Notes: generated from the letters alone by a model not told the origin. Positions 53,246 to 63,290 are shown, counted from the stretch's first letter. The stretch: DNA of 64,000 nt from Bifidobacterium bifidum ATCC 29521 = JCM 1255 = DSM 20456 (GCF_001025135.1 NZ_AP012323.1:868001-932000); one strand, 5' to 3'. A program made the numbers and translations.

Positions 53246-55501
53246 TCAGTTTTCCGGTTTCAAGAATACCGCCCCCAATGCCGGAATGGTGAGTTTTGCC
53301 GACCAATCACGCGAATGGTACTCGCCCTTCACCGCGGCGAACGTGCCGTTGTGGATGTCGGAGCCGCCGTACTTCTTGTCGTCCGTGGTCAGCACCTCGG
53401 TCCAGTTGCCGCCCTGCGGCAGCGGAACCTGATAGTCCTGCCACGCCTCGCCGGAGAAGTTGACCACGACGACGAGCTGTTCGCCCTTGCTGCCGATGCG
53501 CAGGAAGCTGAGCGTATTGTGATCGGCGTCATCGCTGGTCAGCCACTGGAATCCCGCCGGGTCGAAGTCCTGGCTCCAGATGGCCGGCGTGTCCTTGTAG
53601 AACTCGTTCAGGTCGGCGACGAGCTTCTGCACGCCGCGGTGGTCAGGCCAGTTGAGGGCGTCCCAGTCGACCGAACCGTCATGATTCCACTCGCCGTACT
53701 GCGCGATCTCGTTGCCCATGAAGGTGAGGTTCTTGCCCGGGTGCGCCCACTGGTAGGCGAACAGGGCGCGCACGCCGGCGTAGCGCTGCCAGTCGTCGCC
53801 CGGCATCTTGCCGAACAGCGAGCCCTTGCCGTACACGACCTCGTCGTGGCTGATCGGCAGCACGTAATGCTCCGAATAGGCGTACACCATCGAGAAGGTG
53901 ATCTCGTTGTGGTGCCATTTGCGGTTGATGGGGGTCTCGTGCAGGTACTGCAGCGTGTCGTGCATCCAGCCCATGTTCCACTTGAGGCCGAATCCCAGTC
54001 CGCCGGCGTCGGTCGGTGCGGTGATGCCGGGGTAGGCGGTGGATTCCTCGGCGATCATCATGACGCCGGGGTTGTTCTTGTACGCGGTGGCGTTGGCTTC
54101 CTTGAGGAAGTCGATGGCTTCGAGGTTTTCGCGACCTCCGTAGATGTTCGGGCGCCACTGGCCGGGCTTGCGGCTGTAGTCCAGGTACAGCATCGAGGAC
54201 ACCGCGTCCACGCGCAGCGCGTCGATGTGGTATTCGTCGAGCCAGAAGCAGGCGTTGGCGACCAGGAAGTTGCGCACCTCGCGCCTGCCGAAGTTGAACA
54301 CGTACGTGCCCCAGTCGGGGTGCTCGCCGCGCAGCGGGTCGGGATCCTCGTACAGCGGGGTGCCGTCGAAGCGTCCGAGCGCGAAATCGTCCTTCGGGAA
54401 GTGAGCGGGCACCCAGTCCATGATGACGCCGATGCCGGCACGGTGGAACTTGTCCACCAGGTACTTGAAGTCGTCCGGATTGCCGAGTCGGGAGTCCACG
54501 GCGTAGTAGCCGGTCACCTGATATCCCCACGAGCCCGAGAACGGGTGCTCGGTCAGCGGCATGAACTCGACATGCGTGAAGCCTTCCTTGGCCACGTAGT
54601 CCACGAGCTCGTCCGCCAGCTCGCGGTAGTTGCCGATGCCCTTCTTCCAGCTGCCGGCATGGACCTCGTAGATGCTGACCGGGCCGGCGTGCGGGTCGGT
54701 GTGCCTGCGGTGGTCCATCCATGCCTCGTCATTCCATTCGTGGTCCGATTCGACGACGATGGAGCCGGTCGCCGGCGGAATCTCGTGGGAGCGTTCCATC
54801 GGGTCGGCCTTCATCTTCCACTCGTGGTTCGCGTTGAGCAGCTCGTACTTGTAGACCTCGCCCGCCTTGACGCCGGGGATGAAGATCTCCCAGATGCCCG
54901 AGGAACCGAGCTCGCGCATGGCGTGGCGGCGGCCGTCCCAGGAGTTGAAGTTGCCGACCACGCGGACCGCGTGCGCGTTGGGCGCCCAGACGGTGAACGA
55001 GGTGCCCACGACCTGGTGGCCGGGAGCACCGTCGGCGCCGCCCATCGGGTCGTCGTAGCGGCGAACGCGCGCGCCCAGGGCCTCCCACAGGCGTTCGTGG
55101 CGGCCTTCCCCGAACAGGTAGGCGTCCATGTCGCCGATGGAGGGCAGGTAACGGTACGGGTCGTCCTCCATGACGGACTTGCCGCCCTCGTAGGTGGTGC
55201 ATACACGGTAGTCGGGCACGGCCCAGCCGTCCGCGGTCTTTTCGGCCGCGATGACGGCCACGAAGACGCCGTTGAATTCGTGCCGGGCCTCGGCCGTTCC
55301 CTTCTGGGTGTATATGGTGACGCTCTTGGCCAGTGGCCTGAGCACTCGGATGGTGACGGTTCCGGCGTGGTCTCCGGAACCGAGGTGACCGCCCAGCACT
55401 TCGTGCGGGTTGTAGAACGTTGCATTGCTCACCGCGCTCAAATCACTTTGATTCACTGGCACGGGAGCGATATCTTCATTGATGTTCGTGTAAGTAGCCA
55501 T
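53246..55501 (-). CDS. glgB: 1,4-alpha-glucan branching enzyme
   Basis: 751 aa GH13 enzyme that makes alpha-1,6 branches in glycogen. An N-terminal beta domain (about 1-130) and CBM48 domain ([22 protein letters not shown]) are followed by the catalytic barrel with [24 protein letters not shown] (nucleophile Asp), ESTAYPG and [12 protein letters not shown], and a C-terminal beta domain. Length is typical. The first gene of a minus-strand operon with the response regulator, kinase and UmuD-like genes. It is divergent from carD. Confidence 0.97.
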   Translation of the reverse strand: MATYTNINEDIAPVPVNQSDLSAVSNATFYNPHEVLGGHLGSGDHAGTVTIRVLRPLAKSVTIYTQKGTAEARHEFNGVFVAVIAAEKTADGWAVPDYRVCTTYEGGKSVMEDDPYRYLPSIGDMDAYLFGEGRHERLWEALGARVRRYDDPMGGADGAPGHQVVGTSFTVWAPNAHAVRVVGNFNSWDGRRHAMRELGSSGIWEIFIPGVKAGEVYKYELLNANHEWKMKADPMERSHEIPPATGSIVVESDHEWNDEAWMDHRRHTDPHAGPVSIYEVHAGSWKKGIGNYRELADELVDYVAKEGFTHVEFMPLTEHPFSGSWGYQVTGYYAVDSRLGNPDDFKYLVDKFHRAGIGVIMDWVPAHFPKDDFALGRFDGTPLYEDPDPLRGEHPDWGTYVFNFGRREVRNFLVANACFWLDEYHIDALRVDAVSSMLYLDYSRKPGQWRPNIYGGRENLEAIDFLKEANATAYKNNPGVMMIAEESTAYPGITAPTDAGGLGFGLKWNMGWMHDTLQYLHETPINRKWHHNEITFSMVYAYSEHYVLPISHDEVVYGKGSLFGKMPGDDWQRYAGVRALFAYQWAHPGKNLTFMGNEIAQYGEWNHDGSVDWDALNWPDHRGVQKLVADLNEFYKDTPAIWSQDFDPAGFQWLTSDDADHNTLSFLRIGSKGEQLVVVVNFSGEAWQDYQVPLPQGGNWTEVLTTDDKKYGGSDIHNGTFAAVKGEYHSRDWSAKLTIPALGAVFLKPEN

Positions 55502-55628
55502 AACACAGAGGGTAATACCTTCGGGGCACTATTGCGAGATTTTGGCGAGCCGTGTCCGGAGTGTTCCCATCGTCCCGGCTGTATGGCACAATACGTAAGG
55601 TTAAGTATATTGTTGTCACGGAGGATTC

Positions 55629-56225
55629 ATGGGGTACAAGGTCGGCGATATGGTCGTCTATCCGCGTCATGGAGCGGCAAGGGTCGAGGCCATTACCGAA
55701 CGGGTGGTCAAGGGCGTGAAGCGGGAATACTTGCAACTCACCGTGCTGTCTTCCGACGGTCTGGTCATCAATGTTCCCGTCGAGAACGCGCAGAAGGTCG
55801 GAGTGCGTGACATCGTCGACGCCAATGAGGTCGCCAAGGTCTTCGAGATCCTGCGTACGCCCATCGTCGAGAAGGAGATGAACTGGTCCCGCCGGTACAA
55901 GCTGAACGTCGAGAAGCTGGCGACCGGTGACGTCAACAAGATCGCCGAGGTCGTCCGCGACCTCGCCCAGCGCGACGTGGACGAGCACGGCCTGTCCGCC
56001 GGCGAGAAGCGGATGCTCACCCGCGCCCGCAGCATCCTGACCTCCGAGATCGCCCTGTCCGAAGACCTTGACGAGGCCGAGATCCAGCGTCTGCTCGACG
56101 TCAACCTCGGTTTCTCCGAGCCGAAGCCGGGCGACGAGAAGCATCACAGCGAGGCACCCGCCGAGCCTGCCGACCGGACCCTGGCCCGCATCGAATCCGA
56201 AAGCAAGAAGTCCCGGCGCAAGTAG
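55629..56225 (+). CDS. carD: CarD-family transcription regulator
   Basis: 198 aa. The N-terminal Tudor-like RNA-polymerase-interacting domain starts [20 protein letters not shown], followed by a helical DNA-binding domain ([29 protein letters not shown]). CarD stabilises open promoter complexes in actinobacteria. The C-terminus has an acidic, Pro-rich extension ending SRRK. ATG after cggaggattc. ispF follows 12 bp downstream, a known actinobacterial pairing. Confidence 0.95.
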   Translation: MGYKVGDMVVYPRHGAARVEAITERVVKGVKREYLQLTVLSSDGLVINVPVENAQKVGVRDIVDANEVAKVFEILRTPIVEKEMNWSRRYKLNVEKLATGDVNKIAEVVRDLAQRDVDEHGLSAGEKRMLTRARSILTSEIALSEDLDEAEIQRLLDVNLGFSEPKPGDEKHHSEAPAEPADRTLARIESESKKSRRK

Positions 56226-56237
56226 CCGGCGACGAGC

Positions 56238-56720
56238 ATGTCCATGAACGCTGTTCCAGCGATTGGTCAAGGGTTTGACGCGCATCGTTTCGCCGAGGAT
56301 CCAGCCCGGCAGCTATGGCTCGCCGGGCTTTTATGGGATGGCGTCGGTATCGAGGGGGATTCGGACGGCGATGTGGCCGCCCACGCCCTGATCGATGCGC
56401 TGTTGTCCGCCGCTGGGCTGGGAGACATCGGCGGACTGTTCGGCGTGGGAGCCGATGCTCCGGGAGCCGGCATGCACGGCTGCGATATGTTGCGAAGAAC
56501 CGTCGATGTATTGCGATCGCATGGAAGGATGCCATCCAGCGCCAGCGTGGTCATCATCGGCAATCGTCCGAAGATCGGGCGACGCCGGGAGGAAGCCGAG
56601 CGCGCACTGTCGGATGCCGTCGGATGCCGGGTGACGGTGACCGCCACGACCACCGACCATATGGGATTCACCGGCCGGGGCGAGGGAATCGCCGCCATCG
56701 CCAATGCGCTGGTGCTGTAA
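56238..56720 (+). CDS. ispF: 2-C-methyl-D-erythritol 2,4-cyclodiphosphate synthase
   Basis: 160 aa. Metal site GQGFDAHRF, then EGDSDGDVAAHALIDALLSAAGLGDIG, the hallmark of IspF; the C-terminal ATTTDHMGFTGRGEGIAAIA is also family-typical. It makes the cyclic diphosphate in the MEP isoprenoid pathway. An ATG two codons later (56244) is possible. It overlaps no gene and ends ahead of a double hairpin shared with the convergent transporter operon. Confidence 0.95.
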   Translation: MSMNAVPAIGQGFDAHRFAEDPARQLWLAGLLWDGVGIEGDSDGDVAAHALIDALLSAAGLGDIGGLFGVGADAPGAGMHGCDMLRRTVDVLRSHGRMPSSASVVIIGNRPKIGRRREEAERALSDAVGCRVTVTATTTDHMGFTGRGEGIAAIANALVL

Positions 56721-56723
56721 TCG

Positions 56724-56808
56724 AGCGGAATCATGCGAATCTCAGCGGGGATTCGCATGATTCCGCTGGACAACGCCCGCATTCGCCCGATTCGCGGGCG
56801 TCGTCCAG
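56724..56808. terminator. Double hairpin between convergent ispF and metal-transport genes
   Basis: The first stem is 17 bp and perfect (agcggaatcatgcgaat / attcgcatgattccgct, 56724-56767). The second is 15 bp with one mismatch (ctggacaacgcccgc / gcgggcgtcgtccag, 56766-56808). Both are suited to end transcription from both sides. The second resembles the ggacaactcccgc elements at 19.5-19.7 kb. Confidence 0.75.
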
Positions 56809-56813
56809 AGTAA

Positions 56814-57650
56814 TCAGCGATGACGCAGCGACGTCACGCCCTTGGCGATCGCCCAGAACAGCGTCGACAACGTGACGATGATGAAGCTCGGGGGAGCGGG
56901 GAACATCGCGGACAGCACCAGACCGCCCCAGATCGACACCAGGCACAGCACCGTCGCGATCACCATCGCCTTGAACGGCGAGGCGACGATGGCGTTCGCC
57001 GTGGCGGCCGGGGTGATGACCAGCGCAAAGATCAGCAGCGTACCCACCGCGGGGACCGCGATGGTGATGACGCCGGCCATGATCGCCATGAACGCAACGT
57101 TCATCAGCCCGATAGGCACACCCTTGGCCTGCGCCACCTGTTCGTCGACGGAGCTGAACAGCAGTGGCCGGTACACGATGGCCAGCACGGCGAGCAGGAT
57201 CACGTCGAACACGGCGAAGCCAAGGATCTGATCGGTGGTTATAGTCAGGATCGAGCCGAACAGAATGGACTGCATCTGCTGTGACGCGGACGACGAGAGT
57301 CGGGCGAAGAACAGTCCGAGGCCGGTGGCGAAGGCGAGCACGGTGCCGGTGGCGATCTCCCGCTGCGTGGCGCGCTTGCCCAACGCTCCGATGACCAGCG
57401 CGCCGCCCAGCGCGAACACTCCCATGCCGAGCGAGACCGGCAGCCCCAGCAGCACCGCGCCGGTGGCGCCGGGCAGTCCGATATGGGCCAGCGCGTGCGC
57501 GGCGAACGTCGAATGGCGTGCGATGGTGAAATATCCCATCACGCCCGCGGCGAGCGAGATGCACAGGCCCGCGAGGAAGGCGTTGGTCATGAACGGGGCG
57601 GACAGGGTGTACATCCAGTCGGGATCGAAGGAGAAACTGATGCCGGTCAT
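56814..57650 (-). CDS. Metal ABC transporter permease (ZnuB/MntB type)
   Basis: 278 aa with about eight membrane helices across its length; the segment HALAHIGLPGATGAVLLGLPVSLG and the late VGTLLIFALVITPAATAN belong to the ABC-3 family of zinc/manganese permeases. It starts at an ATGA overlap with the ATPase gene. Third gene of the order binding protein, ATPase, permease. Confidence 0.92.
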   Translation of the reverse strand: MTGISFSFDPDWMYTLSAPFMTNAFLAGLCISLAAGVMGYFTIARHSTFAAHALAHIGLPGATGAVLLGLPVSLGMGVFALGGALVIGALGKRATQREIATGTVLAFATGLGLFFARLSSSASQQMQSILFGSILTITTDQILGFAVFDVILLAVLAIVYRPLLFSSVDEQVAQAKGVPIGLMNVAFMAIMAGVITIAVPAVGTLLIFALVITPAATANAIVASPFKAMVIATVLCLVSIWGGLVLSAMFPAPPSFIIVTLSTLFWAIAKGVTSLRHR

Positions 57651-58546
57651 TGTGCCCGCCCTTTCCGCTCGTGGTATTCGTGATGGTGGAATTGTGCGAC
57701 CTCGCTGGTGTCATGCGTGTCGGGAACGACGTCATCCGCCTCGTCGGGGGTGGGGGTGACGAACATGTCCCCCTGCGGCGTGGTGACGACCTGAACTTTG
57801 GTGCCGTACAGGTGCGTGAGCAGCTTGGAATCCAGCACGTCGTTCATCGCCGCGTAGTGAGGATGCCCGTCCAGCAGATAGACGGCGCCGGTCAGGATCG
57901 GCAGCAGCATATTGAGATCGTGCGCGACGACCTGGATCGTCATGCCGAGCTCCTTGTTGAGCCGTGCCAGCACATGCACCACGGCGCGCTGGCTGGCCAG
58001 GTCGAGATTCGCGAGCGGCTCGTCGAGCATGAGCAGTTTCGGGTCGCATACCAAGGCCTGCGCGATGGCGACGCGCTGGCGCAGACCGCCCGAAAGCTCG
58101 GACAGCCGGTAGTGGGCCTTGTCGGCGATGCCGGTGAAGGTCATGGCCTCCTTCACCTTCGCGCGTTGCGCCTTGGTGACGAAGTGGACGCCGAAACGGG
58201 TGCCGGTCAGGCCGAGCAGCACCGACTGCTCGGCGGTGAGATTGGAGTCGATATCCGAAGTGTAGCTTTGCGGTACGTACCCGATCTGGCGGTTCATCTC
58301 GCCTGCCGGGCGTCCGAGCACGTGCACGGTGCCCCCGGCGAGTGGGAGGAGGCCGAGCTCCGTTTTCATCATCGTGGTTTTGCCGGTGCCGTTCGTGCCG
58401 ACTATGGCGGTGACCGAACCCGCCGGTATGGAGAAGTCGCCGTGTTGCCAGATCAGCCGTTCGCCGCGTTTCACCGAGGCGTTGCTGAACACGATGCAGT
58501 CGGGCCGTTGTTCCCGGTCGCCGCTGTTGCTGTGCATATGATTCAT
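57647..58546 (-). CDS. Metal ABC transporter ATP-binding protein
   Basis: 299 aa. Walker A GTNGTGKTT, signature LSGGLRQRV, Walker B LLMLDEP and VVAHDLN. The C-terminal tail is acidic and His-rich (DTHDTSEVAQFHHHEYHERK), which could bind metal ions and is often seen in zinc systems. It precedes the permease gene with an ATGA overlap; a Zur-like palindrome lies 75 bp upstream of its start. Confidence 0.93.
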   Translation of the reverse strand: MNHMHSNSGDREQRPDCIVFSNASVKRGERLIWQHGDFSIPAGSVTAIVGTNGTGKTTMMKTELGLLPLAGGTVHVLGRPAGEMNRQIGYVPQSYTSDIDSNLTAEQSVLLGLTGTRFGVHFVTKAQRAKVKEAMTFTGIADKAHYRLSELSGGLRQRVAIAQALVCDPKLLMLDEPLANLDLASQRAVVHVLARLNKELGMTIQVVAHDLNMLLPILTGAVYLLDGHPHYAAMNDVLDSKLLTHLYGTKVQVVTTPQGDMFVTPTPDEADDVVPDTHDTSEVAQFHHHEYHERKGRAQ

Positions 58547-58620
58547 CGTCCTGTCTGTACGGGACCGGCATCACGTCCGCCGGTGCGACATGTACGGCAA
58601 CGCATTATCGCAAAGGACTA

Positions 58621-58635
58621 TGACAATCATTCTCA
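58621..58635. promoter_or_regulatory. Zur-like operator
   Basis: tgacaatcattctca is a 15-bp palindrome around a central C (6 of 7 arm positions pair) and fits the actinobacterial Zur box pattern tgaaaat-n-attttca. It lies between the binding-protein gene and the ATPase gene, upstream of the latter. A zinc-responsive repressor is inferred; no zur gene is in this window. Confidence 0.65.
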
Positions 58636-58704
58636 TTAGCGGTGGCGGACTCATTAGCGGCGGAAGAGACGGCAATGGTAACGGTCTGGAGCGGGCGGGC
58701 GAAC

Positions 58705-59748
58705 TCAGTTGCTGCTGCCGGCGCCGGTATCGCTTTTGTCGTCAGCACTGTTGCCGGCATCGTTCTTGGCGCTGGCGCCGTCTTTGCCGTCGGAACTGCC
58801 GCTTTCGTCGCTGTCGTCGATGATGGCGGGGGAGACGGTCTTGTCAAGCCGGGCCACCAGATCGGCGATCCAATCAGTCAGCGTCGTGTACGCCTGCGGC
58901 ATCTGCTCACTGACGTCGAACACGGGGACGCCTGCCCGTCCGGCCGTCCCTGTCAGCATGTTGGTGGCGCCGCTGGATTCCTGCGTGTTGTTGACCAGCA
59001 CGCTGATGCCTTGTGATTCGATCAGCGACTGGAATTCCTGCAGGTCGGCCGGGGCAGGTTCGCCGCCCGAGGCCGCGGATCGGGCGAACCCCTTGGGAGT
59101 GTCGTCCTGGAAGCCCATGTCCGACATCAGGTAGTACGCCACGGCCTCCGTCGCACCGTACGTGGCGTTCTTGTGGTTGGCGGCGAACTCGCCCATCGAC
59201 TTCTCGATGGCCTTTTCCTCCTTTTGCCATGCCTTGAGGCGCGACTGGAACGCCTTCTTCTTGGCGGGGAGCGCCTTGGAAAATGCCTCCGTCAGTTCGG
59301 TCGCCATGCCGTTGCGGGCGTCCTTGGAGAACCATAGGTGGGGGTTGTCGCCTTCCATAGCTCCGACCGTCTCGGCGGCCGAGACTATGGTCGAGTTGCG
59401 GCCTACGGACTTGGTCGCCCATGAGTCGTATCCGGCGCCGTTCGACACGATGATCTGCGCTTTCTGCAGCTTGGCGACATCGGATGTTTTCGGTTCGAAA
59501 TCATGCGCGTCCACATTCGTGGAGCTGAGGATGGAGGTGACGTTCACGTCGGTGCCGCCGATCTGCTCGGCGAGGGAGCCCCACTGGTTGATGGACGCGA
59601 CGACGGTGATCGGTCCGGTCGGCTCCTTCGCGGAGGGCCGCTCGGATTGCGAGCCGCCGCCGGTGCCGCAGGCGCTCGACACCATCAGCATGCCTGTGGC
59701 GAGGATGGCGGCAATGCCGGTGACCAGACGATGCGGGTGAATGTTCAT
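58705..59748 (-). CDS. Zinc/manganese ABC transporter substrate-binding lipoprotein
   Basis: 347 aa. A signal peptide with the lipobox VSSAC (Cys about residue 27) anchors it to the membrane. Metal ligands of the ZnuA/TroA fold are seen in DAHDFEPKTSD (His), NPHLWFSKDA (His) and in LVNNTQESSGATN further on. The tail is Asp/Ser/Gly-rich. The start MNIHPHR at 59748 fits the signal peptide; an upstream in-frame ATG at 59799 gives an implausible N-terminus. Member of the metal-uptake operon with the ATPase and permease. Confidence 0.9.
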   Translation of the reverse strand: MNIHPHRLVTGIAAILATGMLMVSSACGTGGGSQSERPSAKEPTGPITVVASINQWGSLAEQIGGTDVNVTSILSSTNVDAHDFEPKTSDVAKLQKAQIIVSNGAGYDSWATKSVGRNSTIVSAAETVGAMEGDNPHLWFSKDARNGMATELTEAFSKALPAKKKAFQSRLKAWQKEEKAIEKSMGEFAANHKNATYGATEAVAYYLMSDMGFQDDTPKGFARSAASGGEPAPADLQEFQSLIESQGISVLVNNTQESSGATNMLTGTAGRAGVPVFDVSEQMPQAYTTLTDWIADLVARLDKTVSPAIIDDSDESGSSDGKDGASAKNDAGNSADDKSDTGAGSSN

Positions 59749-59861
59749 ATCGCTGCCTTCTTCGAATATGCCGTCGACGGTCCGCCGTCGGATTGTCATT
59801 GACCTGAGTCCACGATAGCCTAACGCTACGAAGAATGAACGAACTCTAGGGAAGGACGCAC

Positions 59862-60737
59862 ATGACCATCAAACTCGATGGCAAGCGGGTCGCGGCCGAG
59901 GTCAAGGCGAACCTGGCGGAACGTGTTTCGACACTGAAGGAGCACGGCATCGTCCCCGGTCTGGGAACGTTGCTGGTCGGGGAGGATCCCGGTTCGATGA
60001 AATACGTCGCGGGCAAGCATGCCGACTGTGCGGAGGTCGGCATCCGTTCCATCCGGCGCGACCTTCCCGCCGACGCGAGTTTCGATGACATCGCCGCTGC
60101 GGTGCGCGACCTGAACGAGGATCCGGCCTGCACCGGCTACATCGTGCAGCTGCCGCTGCCGCGCGGCGTCGACGAGAACGCGATCATCGGTCTGATCGAT
60201 CCCTCGAAGGATGCCGATGGCATGCACCCATACAATCTCGGCGAACTCGTGCTGCATGTGCAGGGCGACATCACGACCCCGCTGCCGTGCACGCCGCGCG
60301 GCGTCATCGAACTGCTCGATGCCTACGACATCGACCTGAACGGCAAGGAGGTGTGCGTGCTCGGGCGCGGCATCACCATCGGCCGCACGATCGGTCTGCT
60401 GCTGACGCGCAAGGCGGTCAACGCCACGGTCACCCTGTGCCACACCGGCACGCGCGACATCGCCGACCACATGCGTCGCGCCGATGTCATCATCGCGGCC
60501 ATGGGGTCAGCCGGGTTCGTCAAGCCCGAAAACGTCAAGGACGGCGCCGTGCTGATGGACGTCGGCGTCTCCCGCGTGTTCGATGAGCAGGCTGGCCGTT
60601 TCCGCATCAAGGGAGACGTCGACAAGGCCTGTTATGACAAGGTTTCCGCATACTCTCCAAACCCCGGCGGCGTCGGTCCGATGACCCGCGCCATGCTGCT
60701 CGCCAACGTCGTGGAGATGGCCGAGAGGAAAATGTAG
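59862..60737 (+). CDS. folD: Bifunctional methylenetetrahydrofolate dehydrogenase/cyclohydrolase
   Basis: 291 aa, interconverts 5,10-methylene- and 10-formyl-tetrahydrofolate. Family signatures: [12 protein letters not shown] (the Tyr-x-x-x-Lys active site), [31 protein letters not shown], the NADP segment [16 protein letters not shown] and [14 protein letters not shown]. Start follows ggaagga. Lies divergent from the metal-binding lipoprotein gene. Confidence 0.97.
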   Translation: MTIKLDGKRVAAEVKANLAERVSTLKEHGIVPGLGTLLVGEDPGSMKYVAGKHADCAEVGIRSIRRDLPADASFDDIAAAVRDLNEDPACTGYIVQLPLPRGVDENAIIGLIDPSKDADGMHPYNLGELVLHVQGDITTPLPCTPRGVIELLDAYDIDLNGKEVCVLGRGITIGRTIGLLLTRKAVNATVTLCHTGTRDIADHMRRADVIIAAMGSAGFVKPENVKDGAVLMDVGVSRVFDEQAGRFRIKGDVDKACYDKVSAYSPNPGGVGPMTRAMLLANVVEMAERKM

Positions 60738-60884
60738 CCGAATTCGGGCGTGTCGCGCTGGTTTTTCCGCCCATTTTGGGCATGGCTGTAGGTATCCTGA
60801 TAACTTGTGTGTGCTCATATGAGTGCACATGTATAACTGAATATCGAGTAATTATTCATCCACTATTAGAAACCATATATTTAC
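60738..60884 (+). promoter_or_regulatory. Leader of rpsA without Shine-Dalgarno
   Basis: 147-bp AT-rich gap. It holds a palindromic stretch tgtgctcatatgagtgcaca (60808-60827). The sequence before the rpsA ATG (accatatatttac) has no purine-rich ribosome binding site, which is unusual in this window. Confidence 0.5.
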
Positions 60885-62357
60885 ATGGCAGAGAACAACA
60901 CTGAAGTCACCAAGGTCGCCATCAACGACATTGGCACCGAAGAGGACTTCATCAAGGCAGTCGATTCCACCATCAAGAACTTCGACGATGGTGATCTGGT
61001 CGAAGGTACCGTCGTCAAGATCGATCACGACGAGGTCCTCCTGGATATCGGCTACAAGACCGAGGGCGTCATCCCCTCCCGCGAACTTTCCATCAAGAAG
61101 GACGTCGATCCTGACGAGGTCGTCGAGGTCGGCGACACCATCGAGGCCCTTGTCGTCACCAAGGAAGACAAGGAAGGTCGTCTGATCCTGTCCAAGAAGC
61201 GTGCCCAGTACGAGCGCGCCTGGGGCGACATCGAGAAGATCAAGGAAGCTGACGGCGTCGTCGAGGGCACCGTCATCGAAGCCGTCAAGGGCGGCCTCAT
61301 CGTCGACATCGGTCTGCGTGGCTTCCTGCCCGCGTCCCTCGTCGAAATGCGTCGCGTTCGCGACCTCTCCCCGTACATCGGCCAGAAGATCAAGGCCAAG
61401 ATCCTGGAGCTCGACAAGAACCGCAACAACGTGGTTCTGTCCCGCCGCCAGTACCTGGAGGAGACTCAGTCCGAAGTGCGCGAGACCTTCCTGTCCCAGC
61501 TCAAGAAGGGCCAGATCCGCGAGGGTGTCGTGTCCTCCATCGTCAACTTCGGCGCGTTCGTCGATCTGGGCGGCGTTGACGGCCTGATCCACGTCTCCGA
61601 GCTGTCTTGGAAGCACATCGACCATCCGTCCGAGGTCGTCAAGGTCGGCGACAAGGTCACCGTCGAGGTGCTCGACGTCGATCTCGACCGTGAGCGCATC
61701 TCCCTGTCCCTCAAGGCGACCCAGGAGGATCCGTGGCAGCGCTTCGCTCGCACCCACGTTCCCGGCCAGATTGTCAAGGGCAAGGTCACCAAGATTGTCC
61801 AGTTCGGTGTCTTCATCTCCGTCGAGGATGGCATCGAGGGCCTGGTGCACATCTCCGAGCTGGCGAACCGCCACGTGGAGAACCCGGAGACCGTCGTCAA
61901 GTCCGGCGAAGAGGTCTTCGTCAAGGTGATTGACGTCGATCTCGATCGTCGCCGCATCTCCCTGTCCCTCAAGCAGGCCAACGACTCCGTCGACCCGGCT
62001 TCCGAGGACTTCGATCCGGCTCTGTACGGCATGCCGGCAGAGTACGACGAGCAGGGCAACTACAAGTACCCCGAAGGCTTCGACCCGAACACCAACGAGT
62101 GGATCGCCGGTTACGAGAAGCAGCGCGAGGAATGGGAATCCCAGTACGCCGCCGCCCACGAACTGTGGGAGGAGCACAAGGCGTTCGTCGCCAAGGAGCT
62201 GGAGAACGCCGCGGCTTCCGCTGCCGAGGATGGCCAGGCTCCGAAGGAAGAGAAGGTCGAGGAGACCTCCACCTACTCTTCCGACAACTCCTCCACGGGT
62301 ACTCTCGCCGACTCCGACCAGCTCGCCGCTCTGCGCGATCAGCTGCTCGGCAAGTGA
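60885..62357 (+). CDS. rpsA: 30S ribosomal protein S1
   Basis: 490 aa. Four S1 RNA-binding domains in a row start near residues 36 (VEGTVVKIDHDEVLLDIGYKTEG), 121 (EGTVIEAVKGGLIVDIGLRG), 206 (REGVVSSIVNFGAFVDLGG) and 293 (VKGKVTKIVQFGVFISVEDG), as in the shorter S1 of Gram-positive bacteria. A charged C-terminal tail of about 110 residues follows. Codon use is strongly biased, as for a highly expressed gene. Confidence 0.98.
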   Translation: MAENNTEVTKVAINDIGTEEDFIKAVDSTIKNFDDGDLVEGTVVKIDHDEVLLDIGYKTEGVIPSRELSIKKDVDPDEVVEVGDTIEALVVTKEDKEGRLILSKKRAQYERAWGDIEKIKEADGVVEGTVIEAVKGGLIVDIGLRGFLPASLVEMRRVRDLSPYIGQKIKAKILELDKNRNNVVLSRRQYLEETQSEVRETFLSQLKKGQIREGVVSSIVNFGAFVDLGGVDGLIHVSELSWKHIDHPSEVVKVGDKVTVEVLDVDLDRERISLSLKATQEDPWQRFARTHVPGQIVKGKVTKIVQFGVFISVEDGIEGLVHISELANRHVENPETVVKSGEEVFVKVIDVDLDRRRISLSLKQANDSVDPASEDFDPALYGMPAEYDEQGNYKYPEGFDPNTNEWIAGYEKQREEWESQYAAAHELWEEHKAFVAKELENAAASAAEDGQAPKEEKVEETSTYSSDNSSTGTLADSDQLAALRDQLLGK

Positions 62358-62410
62358 GTCATCTCATCCCGAGAAGAAGTAGAATGCTGGTAGGATTTGC
62401 CGGCAGATAG

Positions 62411-62450
62411 AAAAACGGGAATCGCCCCATACGGGTGGTTCCCGTTTTTT
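62411..62450 (+). terminator. Rho-independent terminator of rpsA
   Basis: Stem aaaaacgggaa / ttcccgttttt flanking a small inner hairpin (tcgccccatacgggtgg), with the T-rich arm at the 3' side, 54 bp after the stop. Confidence 0.9.
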
Positions 62451-62456
62451 CATATC

Positions 62457-62503
62457 CCGCTCCCGCCGGCGGGAGCGGTCGAGCATAGCGAGACTGAGGG
62501 TTG
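62457..62503 (+). repeat. GC-rich interspersed repeat after rpsA
   Basis: cccgctcccgccggcgggag is followed by cggtcgagcatagcgagact and gagggttgtc, a member of the family seen at 81. The rest of 62504-62681 shows no gene. Confidence 0.8.
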
Positions 62504-62681
62504 TCTTTGCGCGATGCCGGTCATCCTCACTTCCCGGCTGCCCTGAACAACCGCGACACGCCCGGATATCCAGCAAGCCTGCCATGCGCGAATCAGTGAA
62601 ATGGCGGAATGCTGCGAGAGTCCAAAAAATCGCCTTCCATCTCTGCCACGAAACCGGGCGTGTCGCGAATAGCATGATGTC

Positions 62682-63290
62682 ATGAGCATTCGTATCGGAC
62701 TGACCGGAGGCATCGCCGCGGGCAAGAGCACCGTCGCCGCCCGGATGCGGGAACTCGGCGCGCTGGTCATCGACTATGACGGACTTGCGCATGAGATCGT
62801 TGCGCCCGGGGGAGTGGCGTTGCCACGGATCGCCGCCGTGTTCGGCCCGGACGCGCTGCTGGCCGACGGATCGCTCAATCGGGCGTGGCTCGCCGAGCGC
62901 GTGTTCGGCCGTGACGCCGCTCCCGGCGCACGCGAACGGTTGGACGACATCGAGCATCCTCTGATATATGCCGAAGCCGCACGGATGGAGCGACGGAATC
63001 CCGGCGCGAAGGTCATCGTCCATGACGTGCCGCTTCTCACAGAGGTGATCCGGTCGATTCCGTTCCAATTCGATCACATCGTCACGGTGGAGGCGCCGGA
63101 ACAGATGCGCATCAGGCGCATGGTCGCGACGCGCGGCATGACCGAACGGCAGGCCGCAGACCGTATCCGCAGCCAATCGAGCACAGCCGAGCGCCGGGAG
63201 CTTGCCGACATCGTCATCGATTCCACCCGCCCGATCCCCGACATGCTGGCGCAGGTCGATGGGCTGTATCGCCGGTGGAAGGCTCACTGA
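62682..63290 (+). CDS. coaE: Dephospho-CoA kinase
   Basis: 202 aa. P-loop GGIAAGKST at residue 8, VIDYDGLAHEIV, the VHDVPLLTE block and RMVATRGMTERQAADRIRSQ mark CoaE, which phosphorylates dephospho-CoA in the last step of CoA synthesis. The ribosome binding site is not obvious. uvrB follows after 178 bp, a common pairing in actinobacteria. Confidence 0.94.
   Translation: MSIRIGLTGGIAAGKSTVAARMRELGALVIDYDGLAHEIVAPGGVALPRIAAVFGPDALLADGSLNRAWLAERVFGRDAAPGARERLDDIEHPLIYAEAARMERRNPGAKVIVHDVPLLTEVIRSIPFQFDHIVTVEAPEQMRIRRMVATRGMTERQAADRIRSQSSTAERRELADIVIDSTRPIPDMLAQVDGLYRRWKAH

Noticed and set aside
53231..55810. Open frame of 859 codons on the plus strand
   Set aside because: Antisense shadow of glgB; no family features, and glgB is unmistakable.
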